Assembly (NCBI GenBank): GCA_034926635.1
Contig: JAYFQX010000029.1
Coordinates: forward strand, 1-61,411
From: Christensenella sp034926635
GTDB lineage: Bacteria > Bacillota > Clostridia > Christensenellales > Christensenellaceae
Length of the DNA: 61,411 nucleotides
Reading direction: 5' to 3'
The translations under genes and the position numbers were made by a program. Under the pieces are notes generated by a model. It searched no databases. It had not been told where the DNA came from and saw only the letters and a list, made by a program, of their open reading frames with translations. This document shows positions 8,920 through 17,388 of this stretch, piece after piece (position 1 is the first letter of the stretch; each line of letters opens with the position of its first letter).

Positions 8920-9106
8920 CATACATTACATTTGTAAACAATTAATGAATGCTTGTTTTTTGCTGCATCCATATTCAAAACAGATATAAACCGGTGGTTC
9001 CTTCTTAAACAAAGCTTTTTAACAAAGGCTTTTCCCGGCTATTTCCTTTTGTTTTTTATCCGGTATTTTCCATGTGGTTCGCATCAGAAAACCTTTCTTT
9101 GCAAGA

Positions 9107-9135
9107 TTGACAATAAGTTAACAAACCCGTATAGT
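9107..9135 (+). promoter_or_regulatory. Near-consensus promoter of the hydrogenase gene
   Basis: TTGACA (9107-9112), 17-base spacer, TATAGT (9130-9135). Transcription should start near 9142, downstream of the in-frame ATG at 9140, which rules that ATG out as the translation start. Confidence 0.8.
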
Positions 9136-9190
9136 ATAGATGATAAGATACAATAATAATATAGTAGATAAGGAGCGGATATCACAATTT

Positions 9191-10633
9191 ATGAACAACG
9201 GAATGTTTGATACAAGCGTTCAGGAGCTGAAATATAAAATTTTAAAAGAAGTTGCCTGCCTGGCTTTCGATGATAAGCTGGAGGAAGGTCTTCTTCATAT
9301 ATCTAAAACAATCGTACCGGGACCGCACGCCACAATGCGCTGTTGCATCTATAAAGAACGTGCGATTGTCAACGAACGTTTAAAGCTTGCCCTCGGTGGC
9401 GATCCTGAGAACAAAAACGTAGTGGAAGTACTGGACATTGCATGCGACGAATGCCCTGTGGACGGCATCCACGTATCGCAAGCGTGTCGCGGCTGTATTG
9501 CGCACCGCTGCCAAAATGTTTGTCCCCGTGACGCCATTAAAATTGTAAATTTGAAGGCGCAGATCGATCAAAAGAAATGTGTAGAATGCGGCAGGTGCGT
9601 TGCTGCATGTCCTTATAGCGCCATTACCAAATCGGTACGCCCGTGCGAAAACGCCTGCAAAGTCGGCGCGATCAGCATGAACGAAGAAAAAAAGGCTGTG
9701 ATCGATAATGAAAAGTGCATTACCTGCGGTGCGTGCGTATACCAGTGCCCGTTCGGGGCGATCTCTGCGAAATCCTATATGGTCGAGGCAATCAAGCTGC
9801 TAAAAGGCTCAGAAAACAATACCAAATATAAAACCTACGCGGTTGTCGCCCCATCGATTTCCAGTCAATTCAGCCACGTTAAGGTAGAACAAGTTGTTTC
9901 CGGCATTAAAAATCTCGGCTTCTACAGTGTTGTCGAAGCTGCTCTCGGCGCAGATATGGCGGCAGATAAAGAGGCGGACGAATTATACGAAAAGGGGTTT
10001 CTCACAACTTCGTGCTGCCCGGCTTTCGTCAGCTATGTACAAAAAAATTATCCCGACCTTGCGCAGCATGTCTCGCATAATGTATCGCCAATGGAACAAA
10101 TTTCCATTTATCTCAAAAAGATGGATCCCACGGCTAAAATTATTTTTATCGGACCGTGCATCGCAAAAAAACGGGAATTCCAACTGCCGGAAGTTGCGGG
10201 GATTGTTGATTGTGTCATCACATTTGAAGAACTTCTCGCGCTTTTTGACAGCCGTAACATAGATCTTTCTTCTCTTGATTATGAACCGCTTGACAACGCC
10301 TCTTATTACGGTCGGATCTTCGCCCGCAGCGGCGGTGTGGCAACGGCAGTCGGACAGGCGCTCAAGGAGCACGGGAAAGACGATTTTGATTATAAACCTA
10401 TTTCCTGCAACGGGATCGAAGAATGTAAAATTGCGCTTCTTAAGGCTTCCAAAGACGTGCTTCCGCACAACTTTATTGAAGGAATGGCGTGTGAGGACGG
10501 CTGTATCGGCGGGGCGGCATGTCTGACACATGGTCCCAAAGACCGCAAGCAGGTAGATGCCTACGGAAACGAAGCCAAAGAAAAAACGATCGGCGAAGCC
10601 ATTGGCATTCTTGGAAAAATCAAAAACAAATAA
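9191..10633 (+). CDS. Monomeric ferredoxin-type [FeFe] hydrogenase, group B-like
   Basis: The 480-residue enzyme has N-terminal Cys clusters for several [4Fe-4S] centres (about 50-195, including CVECGRCVAACP and CITCGACVYQCP), then an H-cluster domain. The three H-cluster motifs are present in the variant form seen in group B enzymes: TSCCPAF (273-279), GPCIAKKRE (about 321-329) and EGMACEDGCIGG (about 430-441). It should evolve or take up H2 with ferredoxin in the cytosol. The start at 9191 follows from the promoter position, although AAGGAG is unusually far (15 bases). The canonical L3 motif ends GGGQP; here the tail is GGAAC, so physiological direction or even activity could differ. It is monocistronic, with a strong terminator. 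Confidence 0.9.
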   Translation: MNNGMFDTSVQELKYKILKEVACLAFDDKLEEGLLHISKTIVPGPHATMRCCIYKERAIVNERLKLALGGDPENKNVVEVLDIACDECPVDGIHVSQACRGCIAHRCQNVCPRDAIKIVNLKAQIDQKKCVECGRCVAACPYSAITKSVRPCENACKVGAISMNEEKKAVIDNEKCITCGACVYQCPFGAISAKSYMVEAIKLLKGSENNTKYKTYAVVAPSISSQFSHVKVEQVVSGIKNLGFYSVVEAALGADMAADKEADELYEKGFLTTSCCPAFVSYVQKNYPDLAQHVSHNVSPMEQISIYLKKMDPTAKIIFIGPCIAKKREFQLPEVAGIVDCVITFEELLALFDSRNIDLSSLDYEPLDNASYYGRIFARSGGVATAVGQALKEHGKDDFDYKPISCNGIEECKIALLKASKDVLPHNFIEGMACEDGCIGGAACLTHGPKDRKQVDAYGNEAKEKTIGEAIGILGKIKNK

Positions 10634-10644
10634 AAATTTAAAAA

Positions 10645-10679
10645 GGCCCCGCAGGAAAAAATTCCTGCGGGGCTTTTTT
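10645..10679. terminator. Bidirectional terminator between hydrogenase and lipoprotein genes
   Basis: GCCCCGCAGGAA pairs with TTCCTGCGGGGC with a small A-rich loop, flanked by A and T runs on both sides. The genes on either side converge here. Confidence 0.92.
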
Positions 10680-10690
10680 CATTACAATTT

Positions 10691-12709
10691 TCAGCCGATC
10701 GTTTCGTCCCCAATGCTCTGTGTGCGATAAATATAGGTTACACTGCCGGGCATCCCTGCCGGTTTTCCGCCGTAAGTCTGGTTTTGCCCCGCAAGGCTTA
10801 CCATTGCCTGCAATACATCGGTTTTGGAAAGCAATTCATTTACCAGTTTATCATATAGCTTATCAATGCCATCCGTATTAAACGTCTCAATACCGCTTGA
10901 CAATTCCTGCGACCCCAATGCCAGCGAATTGGTTCCGTTTACCAGTGCCGCACTTCCGCTTTTCAGTGCTGCGATCCCACCGTTCATCTCTTGTGCGCCG
11001 CTGTTTAATTGTCCCGCGCCTTCCTCAGCCTGAAGACAATAACCATATAACTCTTTTGCGCCCGCCTCCAGTTGTGCCGACCCGCCATATGCTTCCGTGA
11101 TTCCTCCGGCAAGCTCCTGTGCGCCGTTATTTAATTCAGTTGTTTTTCCGGAAAACTGCTGCAGTAAACCATATAGGCTGCTCATACCGTCTTTGAGATC
11201 GCCCGCTCCCGAAAGCGCATTTGCCGCCCCTTCTGTCAGCGCGTTCACTCCGGCACGCAGCGTTTCTCCTTGCGTGCTTGTTAAGCTCCCGGAAACGCCC
11301 TGCTGCCCCTGTATGCTGGCTTCCTGCGCGCCAATCAAGGCTTGCAGCGTTTGGTCTTCCGGGTCTTGCTGTGCCAAACCTTTTAAGTACGCAAGTACTT
11401 TTTGGTCTGCAGCTACCGTTTTATCAAGCGTGTCTGCCGCGTTATCCATACCATCGCCCAAATTCTGCGCGCCGCCGGCAATTTTTTCTATCCCGTCATA
11501 AAGATCACTGCTTCCCTGTTTTGCCTCGCCTATTTTTCCGGTCATCAAGGCGATATTGCTTTCCACAAGCTGCGTCCCCTGCGCAATTTCCTGCGATCCT
11601 GTTTTGGCGGTCAACAACCCGCTTTGCAATTCCAGTAATTTTTGATCCAGTGTCTGCGCGCCGCCGGAAATACTTTCCATTCCCGATAGAAGACTGCTGC
11701 TGCCGGAAACCAACGAATTTCCTCCTGTAAGTAGCGCACTCACTCCATGATCCAGCGTCAGCGCACCGTCTGAAAGCTGTGCTGCTCCGTCATAAAGCGT
11801 TTTTGCCCCATCTTCTATTGTCCTGGATGCATTCAATAGTTCATCAAGCTGCCCTTTGGTATCATCAAGCGACCCCAGCTTATCGCTGTCCATATCAGAA
11901 AAAATCTGATTCGTCACAACCGAAAGTATGGTCAAAAGCGAAAAATTGTTGGTATCTGCCTCAATCGTCACCTTTTCGGGCAGCTTTTGATCCGCATTTG
12001 TAATTTCCAGATTTTCATTCATTCCCGGAAATGTCAGTGCTGTCACGATGCTTCTGCTTCCGTCATCCACTACTTTCCCGCCGTCCGAAACCGTAATATT
12101 TTTGAAATCATCATTATTCAGCGCTATCGTGGAAAGCGCAAGATACGGTGCATATATTTCTTTTTTTACCCCGCCTACCTCTGCTTCCTGCTTGTCACGA
12201 TTTGTGTAGGAAACCTGAATTACCACATGTCCGCTCTTCCCTTCCATATCCTCTGACCTGGTTTCTTTGCCGTCCAGCGTATAGGAAATCGCGATTCCGA
12301 CCGGAAGCTCCTTATTTGAAGTACCTTGATAATAAATATCAGTGCCTTGCGGCGTCCACGTCATATTTCCGTCTTGCTCTGCTGTAAATGTTTCGTTTCC
12401 TTTCACGTTTTCAATATCCGACAGCTCGGAATAATCCTGCAGCGAAGTGCTCGATCCTGCGTTTTTAAGCCAATCGCTTACAATAATTTTATCCGGGCTT
12501 CCCGAAGCGTCTGAAATCACGTATACCGTCTCTTCTTTTACCGGTTCTCCTTCTGCCTCCGAGTTTTTTGCCACCGGTTCTTCCTTCACGGTCTCTGCCG
12601 TTTCGGTTGGCATCGCAGAAGCGGGAGCCTGTCCACTCGCCGCCTCAGAACAACCCATAAGGCTGAGCGCCATTGCTGCCGCTAACCCGATACAAATTAT
12701 TTTTTTCAT
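10691..12709 (-). CDS. Heptad-repeat lipoprotein associated with an MMPL exporter
   Basis: The 672-residue protein has a lipobox (LSLMGCSEA, Cys at residue 20). A beta-rich N-terminal domain (about 55-260) is followed by a long helical region (about 285-640) built of degenerate seven-residue units of the type LxxGAxxLxxG, as in YhgE/Pip-like proteins. It therefore probably forms a long extracellular coiled stalk anchored by lipid. The gene follows the MMPL exporter by about 107 bases with its own AGGAGG site. The likely role is a periplasm-like adaptor or substrate-handling partner of that exporter (inference from position). The C-terminal 30 residues break the repeat. Confidence 0.85.
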   Translation of the reverse strand: MKKIICIGLAAAMALSLMGCSEAASGQAPASAMPTETAETVKEEPVAKNSEAEGEPVKEETVYVISDASGSPDKIIVSDWLKNAGSSTSLQDYSELSDIENVKGNETFTAEQDGNMTWTPQGTDIYYQGTSNKELPVGIAISYTLDGKETRSEDMEGKSGHVVIQVSYTNRDKQEAEVGGVKKEIYAPYLALSTIALNNDDFKNITVSDGGKVVDDGSRSIVTALTFPGMNENLEITNADQKLPEKVTIEADTNNFSLLTILSVVTNQIFSDMDSDKLGSLDDTKGQLDELLNASRTIEDGAKTLYDGAAQLSDGALTLDHGVSALLTGGNSLVSGSSSLLSGMESISGGAQTLDQKLLELQSGLLTAKTGSQEIAQGTQLVESNIALMTGKIGEAKQGSSDLYDGIEKIAGGAQNLGDGMDNAADTLDKTVAADQKVLAYLKGLAQQDPEDQTLQALIGAQEASIQGQQGVSGSLTSTQGETLRAGVNALTEGAANALSGAGDLKDGMSSLYGLLQQFSGKTTELNNGAQELAGGITEAYGGSAQLEAGAKELYGYCLQAEEGAGQLNSGAQEMNGGIAALKSGSAALVNGTNSLALGSQELSSGIETFNTDGIDKLYDKLVNELLSKTDVLQAMVSLAGQNQTYGGKPAGMPGSVTYIYRTQSIGDETIG

Positions 12710-12815
12710 AAATCCTTACCTCCTTAGGCTCACTTTCCTCAAAATCTCCGGCAATCGGTTTTCAAAATTTTAAAGCCTATTGCCCGATGCTATTTCCATA
12801 TATTTCTGCCCTTTT

Positions 12816-14888
12816 TTATTGCAGCTTTGGCAAAAAACCTCTGCTAGTCTTGCAGATAGCTTTATCAAAAATCATAAACATGGCAGGCAGAATAAAAATA
12901 ACGACCGCCATGCTGATCAATGCGCCCCGCGCCATCAGCATACAAAGCGAACTGATGATGTCGATGTCGGAATAAAGACCTACACCAAATGTCGCCGCAA
13001 AGAAACCAAGCGCGCTTACAATAATAGATTGAATCGAGTTTTTCAAAGCAATCGTAATGGATTCTTTTTTCCCCATTCCGTTTGAGCGTTCCCGTTTATA
13101 GCGTGTCGTCATCAAAATTGCATAGTCGACGGTTGCACCAAGTTGTATGGTGCCAATTACGATCGATGCGATAAACGGCAATATGGTTCCTGTATAATAA
13201 GGAATCCCGAGGTTAATAAAGATTGCCGATTCAATAACCGCCACCAGAATCACCGGAAGCGAAATGGATTGCAGCACCAGAAGAATAATTACAAAAATCG
13301 CAAAAATCGAAACCATGCTGACCATTTGAAAATCATGGTCGGTAATAGTAATCAAATCCTTGGTGCAAGGCGCTTCGCCTATCAGCATTCCTCCGCTGTC
13401 ATATTTTTTAATCACTTGGCTTAGCGCATCAATCTGCGTGTTGACTTCATCGGACGCAATCGCATAACGGGAATTCACAAGCATCAGTTCGTGCTGTCCG
13501 CTCTGCAGGATATCCGTCGCGGCTTCGGGCAGTGCTGCCGATGGCACGGACGGTCCCAAAACCGTTTCCAGCCCCAATACATCCTTTACACCGTCAACCT
13601 GTTTCATCTCTTCTATCATGGCATATTTATCATGTGCAGAAACATCCGCGTCCAACAAAACCATATGGGTAGAGCTCATATCAAAATCCTGCTGCAATTT
13701 ATCATTGGCTACAATACTGTCAAGATCCCGCGGCAGGGAATCATCCATTTTATAATATACCTCTGTATTACAGTATCCATAGACCATCGGGATCAGCAAT
13801 ATAATAAACACGCACAGAACCGCCTTATAATGTTTTGTAATAAAATCACAAAGCTTTCCAAACTTCGGCATGAGTGACCGGTGCATTGTTTTTTCAATGC
13901 CTTTGTCAAACGTCAAAATCATGGCAGGCAGGATCGTAACGCAGGAAAGCACACCAAAACCGACGCCTTTTGCCAACACCACGCCAAGGTCTCCACCTAG
14001 TGTAAAACTCATAAAGCAAAGCGCCAGAAAACCCGCGATCGTCGTGATCGAGCTTCCCACCACAGAAGTAATTGTTGCCTTAATAGCATGCGCCATAGCA
14101 CGCTGTTTGTCTCCCGGAAAACGCTGTACCTGTTCCTGATAGCTGTGCCAGAGAAAAATCGAATAATCCATTGTGACCCCAAGTTGCAGTACCGCACTCA
14201 GAGCCTTGGTAATATAAGAAATTTCTCCCAAAAAAATATTGGTTCCCATATTATACAGGATCGCCATACCGATACTGAGCAAAAAGAAAACCGGCATAAT
14301 ATAAGAATCTAAAAACAGCGCCATAACAATGGTCGCACAAATGACCGCAATCAAGACATAGATCGGCTCTTCTCTCTCGGCAAGGTCTTTTGTGTCCTTA
14401 ACCGCCGCAGACATCCCGCTCAAAAAGCATTGCTCGTTCGAAACCGCGCGGATATCATCCACTGCCTGCAGTGTAGAATCCGCCGAAGATGTATCCTTAA
14501 AAAAGATTGCCATCAGTGTCGTATCGCCTTTATTAAACGCGTTATAAAATTTATCCGGCAAAATTTCTTTGGGGACAGAGAGGTCTGCGATGTCATCATA
14601 CCAAATGACTGATTTTACATTATCAACGTCCTTGATCTTCTGCTCCAGGGCACTCACGTCTTTATCGTTCATCCCTTCAACCATATACATCGCAAATGCG
14701 CCCGTTCCAAATTCATCTGTCAAAATATCCTGCCCCTTCATGGTATCAATATCCCCCGGCAGGTAATATAAAATATCATAATTCACCCGCGTGGAAATCA
14801 TGCCGAAAATTGACGGAACTAGCAGCAGGACAGCGACAACAAGAATGATAATCCTATGTTTTGCGATCCATTTCCCAAATTTTATCAT
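12816..14888 (-). CDS. MMPL/RND-family exporter
   Basis: The 690-residue membrane protein shows duplicated RND architecture: a membrane helix (about 12-32), an extracellular loop (about 35-180), five helices (about 180-330), a second loop (about 355-500) and five more helices to about 680. The paired motifs QLGVTMDYSIFLWHSY and QLGATVDYAILMTTRY carry the proton-relay Asp expected of the family. It should export lipids or small hydrophobic molecules using proton motive force. ATG at 14888 is chosen; an upstream TTG in frame sits too close to the GGGG site. It is first gene of an operon with the heptad lipoprotein and is divergent from TetR. Confidence 0.92.
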   Translation of the reverse strand: MIKFGKWIAKHRIIILVVAVLLLVPSIFGMISTRVNYDILYYLPGDIDTMKGQDILTDEFGTGAFAMYMVEGMNDKDVSALEQKIKDVDNVKSVIWYDDIADLSVPKEILPDKFYNAFNKGDTTLMAIFFKDTSSADSTLQAVDDIRAVSNEQCFLSGMSAAVKDTKDLAEREEPIYVLIAVICATIVMALFLDSYIMPVFFLLSIGMAILYNMGTNIFLGEISYITKALSAVLQLGVTMDYSIFLWHSYQEQVQRFPGDKQRAMAHAIKATITSVVGSSITTIAGFLALCFMSFTLGGDLGVVLAKGVGFGVLSCVTILPAMILTFDKGIEKTMHRSLMPKFGKLCDFITKHYKAVLCVFIILLIPMVYGYCNTEVYYKMDDSLPRDLDSIVANDKLQQDFDMSSTHMVLLDADVSAHDKYAMIEEMKQVDGVKDVLGLETVLGPSVPSAALPEAATDILQSGQHELMLVNSRYAIASDEVNTQIDALSQVIKKYDSGGMLIGEAPCTKDLITITDHDFQMVSMVSIFAIFVIILLVLQSISLPVILVAVIESAIFINLGIPYYTGTILPFIASIVIGTIQLGATVDYAILMTTRYKRERSNGMGKKESITIALKNSIQSIIVSALGFFAATFGVGLYSDIDIISSLCMLMARGALISMAVVIFILPAMFMIFDKAICKTSRGFLPKLQ

Positions 14889-14953
14889 GCTATACAAAAC
14901 CCCTTTTCTTCCATCGCATTTCTCCGGTATTATTGCGGAGAAAATCTTTAAAA

Positions 14954-14966
14954 TGACCTATGGTCA
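14954..14966. promoter_or_regulatory. TetR operator 1
   Basis: TGACCTATGGTCA is a palindrome (TGACC-TAT-GGTCA). It lies just downstream of the predicted start of exporter transcription, where a bound repressor would block elongation. Confidence 0.7.
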
Positions 14967-14979
14967 ATTTACAAAAACG

Positions 14980-15008
14980 AGTATAGCACTAAAATGACTA
15001 ATGGTCAA
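14980..15008 (-). promoter_or_regulatory. Promoter of the exporter operon
   Basis: On the minus strand -35 TTGACC (15003-15008) and -10 TATACT (14980-14985) are separated by 17 bases. Operator 2 overlaps the -35 and operator 1 follows the start point. Confidence 0.75.
14995..15007. promoter_or_regulatory. TetR operator 2
   Basis: TGACTAATGGTCA repeats operator 1 with two changes; outer arms TGAC/GTCA are intact. Centre-to-centre distance to operator 1 is 41 bases, about four helical turns. It covers the exporter -35 and ends 8 bases before the tetR -35. Confidence 0.7.
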
Positions 15009-15015
15009 TATTTTT

Positions 15016-15044
15016 TTGACATTTGCCTGACTTTTTGTTATGAT
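15016..15044 (+). promoter_or_regulatory. Promoter of the TetR gene
   Basis: TTGACA (15016-15021), 17-base spacer, TATGAT (15039-15044). The start point would give a leader of only about 17 bases. Confidence 0.75.
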
Positions 15045-15067
15045 GCAGGAAAGCGGGGATAATCAGA

Positions 15068-15679
15068 ATGGGAAAAATTGATTTAAAAAAGCAAAGAAAA
15101 AAAGAAGCGCTTTTACAAAGCGCATATGAATTGTTTACCACAAAAGGCTTTCAAAAGACGTCAATTTTGGAAATCGCGCTGCATGCGGGCGTTGCAAAAG
15201 GCACTTTTTATCTTTATTATGCCGATAAATACAGCTTGCGGGATGACCTGATCGTCCATCAATCAAACCTTATTTTCTCCCAAGCCATGGATGCATTGCG
15301 TCGGCAGCAAATTCCGCTGTTTGCCGACCGTATTATCTTTATCGCAAATTATATCATTGATTATTTGGCAAGCGACAAAAAGCTGGTGCGGTTTATCTCT
15401 AAAAATTTGAGCTGGGCGCTTTTTAAATCGGCCCTCACCACTCCTTCTCCCAATGCCGAGATTGATTTTCGAAAGGTATACTATGAAATCATCCGAGATT
15501 CCGGGCTCACTTTTCAGGATCCCGAAATCATGCTTTTTATGATTGTCGAGCTAATCGGTTCTACTTGCAATAATACTATCTTAAACGAAGAACCCGTTTC
15601 TATCGAAACATTTAAACCTTATCTTTTTGCGGCGATCAAGGCCATGATCAAAGCGCAGATTGTGTCTTCAGCAGAATAA
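15068..15679 (+). CDS. TetR/AcrR-family repressor
   Basis: The 203-residue protein has an N-terminal TetR helix-turn-helix (about 8-55; TSILEIALHAGVAKGTFYLY) after a Lys-rich start, and a helical ligand-binding domain (about 80-200). It is divergent from the MMPL exporter, and the 170-base gap holds two matching palindromes on the promoters. It therefore very likely represses the exporter operon and itself, with release by an exported compound or a membrane stress signal (inference). The ribosome binding site is weak (AAAGCGGGGA about 8 bases upstream). Confidence 0.93.
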   Translation: MGKIDLKKQRKKEALLQSAYELFTTKGFQKTSILEIALHAGVAKGTFYLYYADKYSLRDDLIVHQSNLIFSQAMDALRRQQIPLFADRIIFIANYIIDYLASDKKLVRFISKNLSWALFKSALTTPSPNAEIDFRKVYYEIIRDSGLTFQDPEIMLFMIVELIGSTCNNTILNEEPVSIETFKPYLFAAIKAMIKAQIVSSAE

Positions 15680-15694
15680 AACCGTTTTTCTTTC

Positions 15695-15738
15695 AAAATG
15701 CCCGTCCCTTTGTTTTAGTAAAGAGGCGGGCATTTTTT
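15695..15738. terminator. Terminator between tetR and pyrG
   Basis: AAAATGCCCG (15695-15704) pairs with CGGGCATTTT (15727-15736) with extra pairing inside the loop and a T run. It serves the converging genes on both strands. Confidence 0.85.
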
Positions 15739-15756
15739 ATAGAATGACAAATACCG

Positions 15757-17367
15757 TTATTTCCTTTTTTCTTTATATTGCAGCGCCGCCGCAATAAACT
15801 CACGAAAAATTGGGTGTGCTTTATTTGGTCTGCTTTTGAATTCCGGATGGAACTGTACGCCGATAAAGAAATCGTTAGCAGGAATCTCAACCGCTTCCAC
15901 AAGCCTTCCATCCGGCGACGATCCCGTCACGCGCAAACCGCTTTCCTCCATCTGTTCCCGGAAATCATTATTGAATTCATAACGATGGCGATGCCGTTCA
16001 CTGATATTTTCCTGCCGATACGCACGTGATAATATCGATTCCGGCATAATCCTGCACGGATATGCCCCCAGACGCATGGTTCCACCCTTTTTCTCAACAT
16101 CTTGCTGGTCAGGCATTAAATCGATTACAGCATATTTTGTACCGTCATCAAACTCGCTGGAGTTTGCGCTTTGATACCCGAGTACATTGCGGGCATATTC
16201 AATGACTGCTGTTTGCATTCCGAGGCATATCCCAAAAAACGGAACATTATTTTCGCGGGCATATCGGACCGCCTCAATTTTCCCTTCAATGCCGCGCCCG
16301 CCAAAACCGCCGGGCACAAGGATTCCGTCACAATCCGACAGCATTTCTTTTGCTGTCCCACGCGTTAATTCTTCCGAATCGATCCATTTAATTGCAACAT
16401 TGGCACTGTTTTCATATCCTGCGTGTGCAAGCGCTTCCGCAACCGAAAGATAAGCGTCATGCAGTTGGATATATTTTCCTACCAATGCGATCTGCACCGG
16501 CTTTTTTCCGTTTTTGATCCGCGCTATCATTTCTTTCCACTCAGTTAAATCCGGTTTTCCGCAATCCATTTTCAGTTCACGGCATACAATGTCCGCAAGC
16601 CCGTTTTTCTCCAGCATAATGGGCGCCTGATACAACACCGACAACGTACGGTTTTCAATCACACAGTCCGGTTTGACATTACAAAAAAGTGCGATCTTCT
16701 GTTTGATGGAATCGTTCACAGGCTCGTCGCAGCGCATCACGATGATGTCCGGCATAATGCCGAAGGACTGCAGCTCCTTCACGGAATGCTGTGTTGGCTT
16801 TGATTTATGCTCTCCCGAGCTTTTGATATACGGAACCAGCGTAACATGAATAAAAAGGCAATTTTCTCGTCCGACTTCATGCGATACCTGGCGAATGGCC
16901 TCCAAAAACGGCTGGCTTTCGATGTCGCCCGTCGTACCGCCGATTTCTGTTAGCACAACGTCTGCGTTGGTCTTGGTGCCTACCGCGTAAATAAAATTCT
17001 TGATTTCGTTGGTCACGTGCGGAATCACCTGCACTGTCTCGCCGAGATATTCGCCCTTGCGTTCCTTTGTGAGAACATTCCAGTACACCTTTCCCGTGGT
17101 CAGGTTGGAAAACTTGTTTAGATCTTCGTCAATAAATCGTTCGTAGTGTCCGAGATCAAGGTCCGTCTCCGCGCCGTCGTCTGTTACATAAACCTCGCCG
17201 TGCTGATACGGGCTCATGGTTCCCGGGTCTACATTGATATACGGATCAAGCTTTTGCGCCGCTATCTTGAGTCCCCGTGCTTTTAGCAACCTTCCCAGGG
17301 AAGCTGCCGTAATACCTTTCCCAAGTCCTGATACCACACCACCCGTTACAAAAATAAATTTCGTCAT
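15757..17367 (-). CDS. pyrG: CTP synthase
   Basis: PyrG converts UTP to CTP using ATP and ammonia from glutamine. The 536 residues match the family length. The N-terminal synthetase domain shows FVTGGVVSGLGKGI and the GEVYVTDDGAETDLDLGHYE segment. The C-terminal glutamine amidotransferase has the nucleophile in GICLGMQ and the His/Glu pair in VQFHPEF. The start ATG follows GGTGAAGAAAG. It is the last gene of the glutamate synthase cluster, 21 bases behind the ANTAR gene. That placement links a major glutamine-consuming enzyme to the nitrogen operon, and no separate promoter is visible in the gap. Confidence 0.97.
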   Translation of the reverse strand: MTKFIFVTGGVVSGLGKGITAASLGRLLKARGLKIAAQKLDPYINVDPGTMSPYQHGEVYVTDDGAETDLDLGHYERFIDEDLNKFSNLTTGKVYWNVLTKERKGEYLGETVQVIPHVTNEIKNFIYAVGTKTNADVVLTEIGGTTGDIESQPFLEAIRQVSHEVGRENCLFIHVTLVPYIKSSGEHKSKPTQHSVKELQSFGIMPDIIVMRCDEPVNDSIKQKIALFCNVKPDCVIENRTLSVLYQAPIMLEKNGLADIVCRELKMDCGKPDLTEWKEMIARIKNGKKPVQIALVGKYIQLHDAYLSVAEALAHAGYENSANVAIKWIDSEELTRGTAKEMLSDCDGILVPGGFGGRGIEGKIEAVRYARENNVPFFGICLGMQTAVIEYARNVLGYQSANSSEFDDGTKYAVIDLMPDQQDVEKKGGTMRLGAYPCRIMPESILSRAYRQENISERHRHRYEFNNDFREQMEESGLRVTGSSPDGRLVEAVEIPANDFFIGVQFHPEFKSRPNKAHPIFREFIAAALQYKEKRK

Positions 17368-17388
17368 CTTTCTTCACCATCCAACATT

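Noticed and set aside
9140..9190. Upstream ATG for the hydrogenase gene
   Set aside because: The near-consensus promoter puts the transcript start at about 9142, so this ATG is not in the mRNA, and it has no ribosome binding site.
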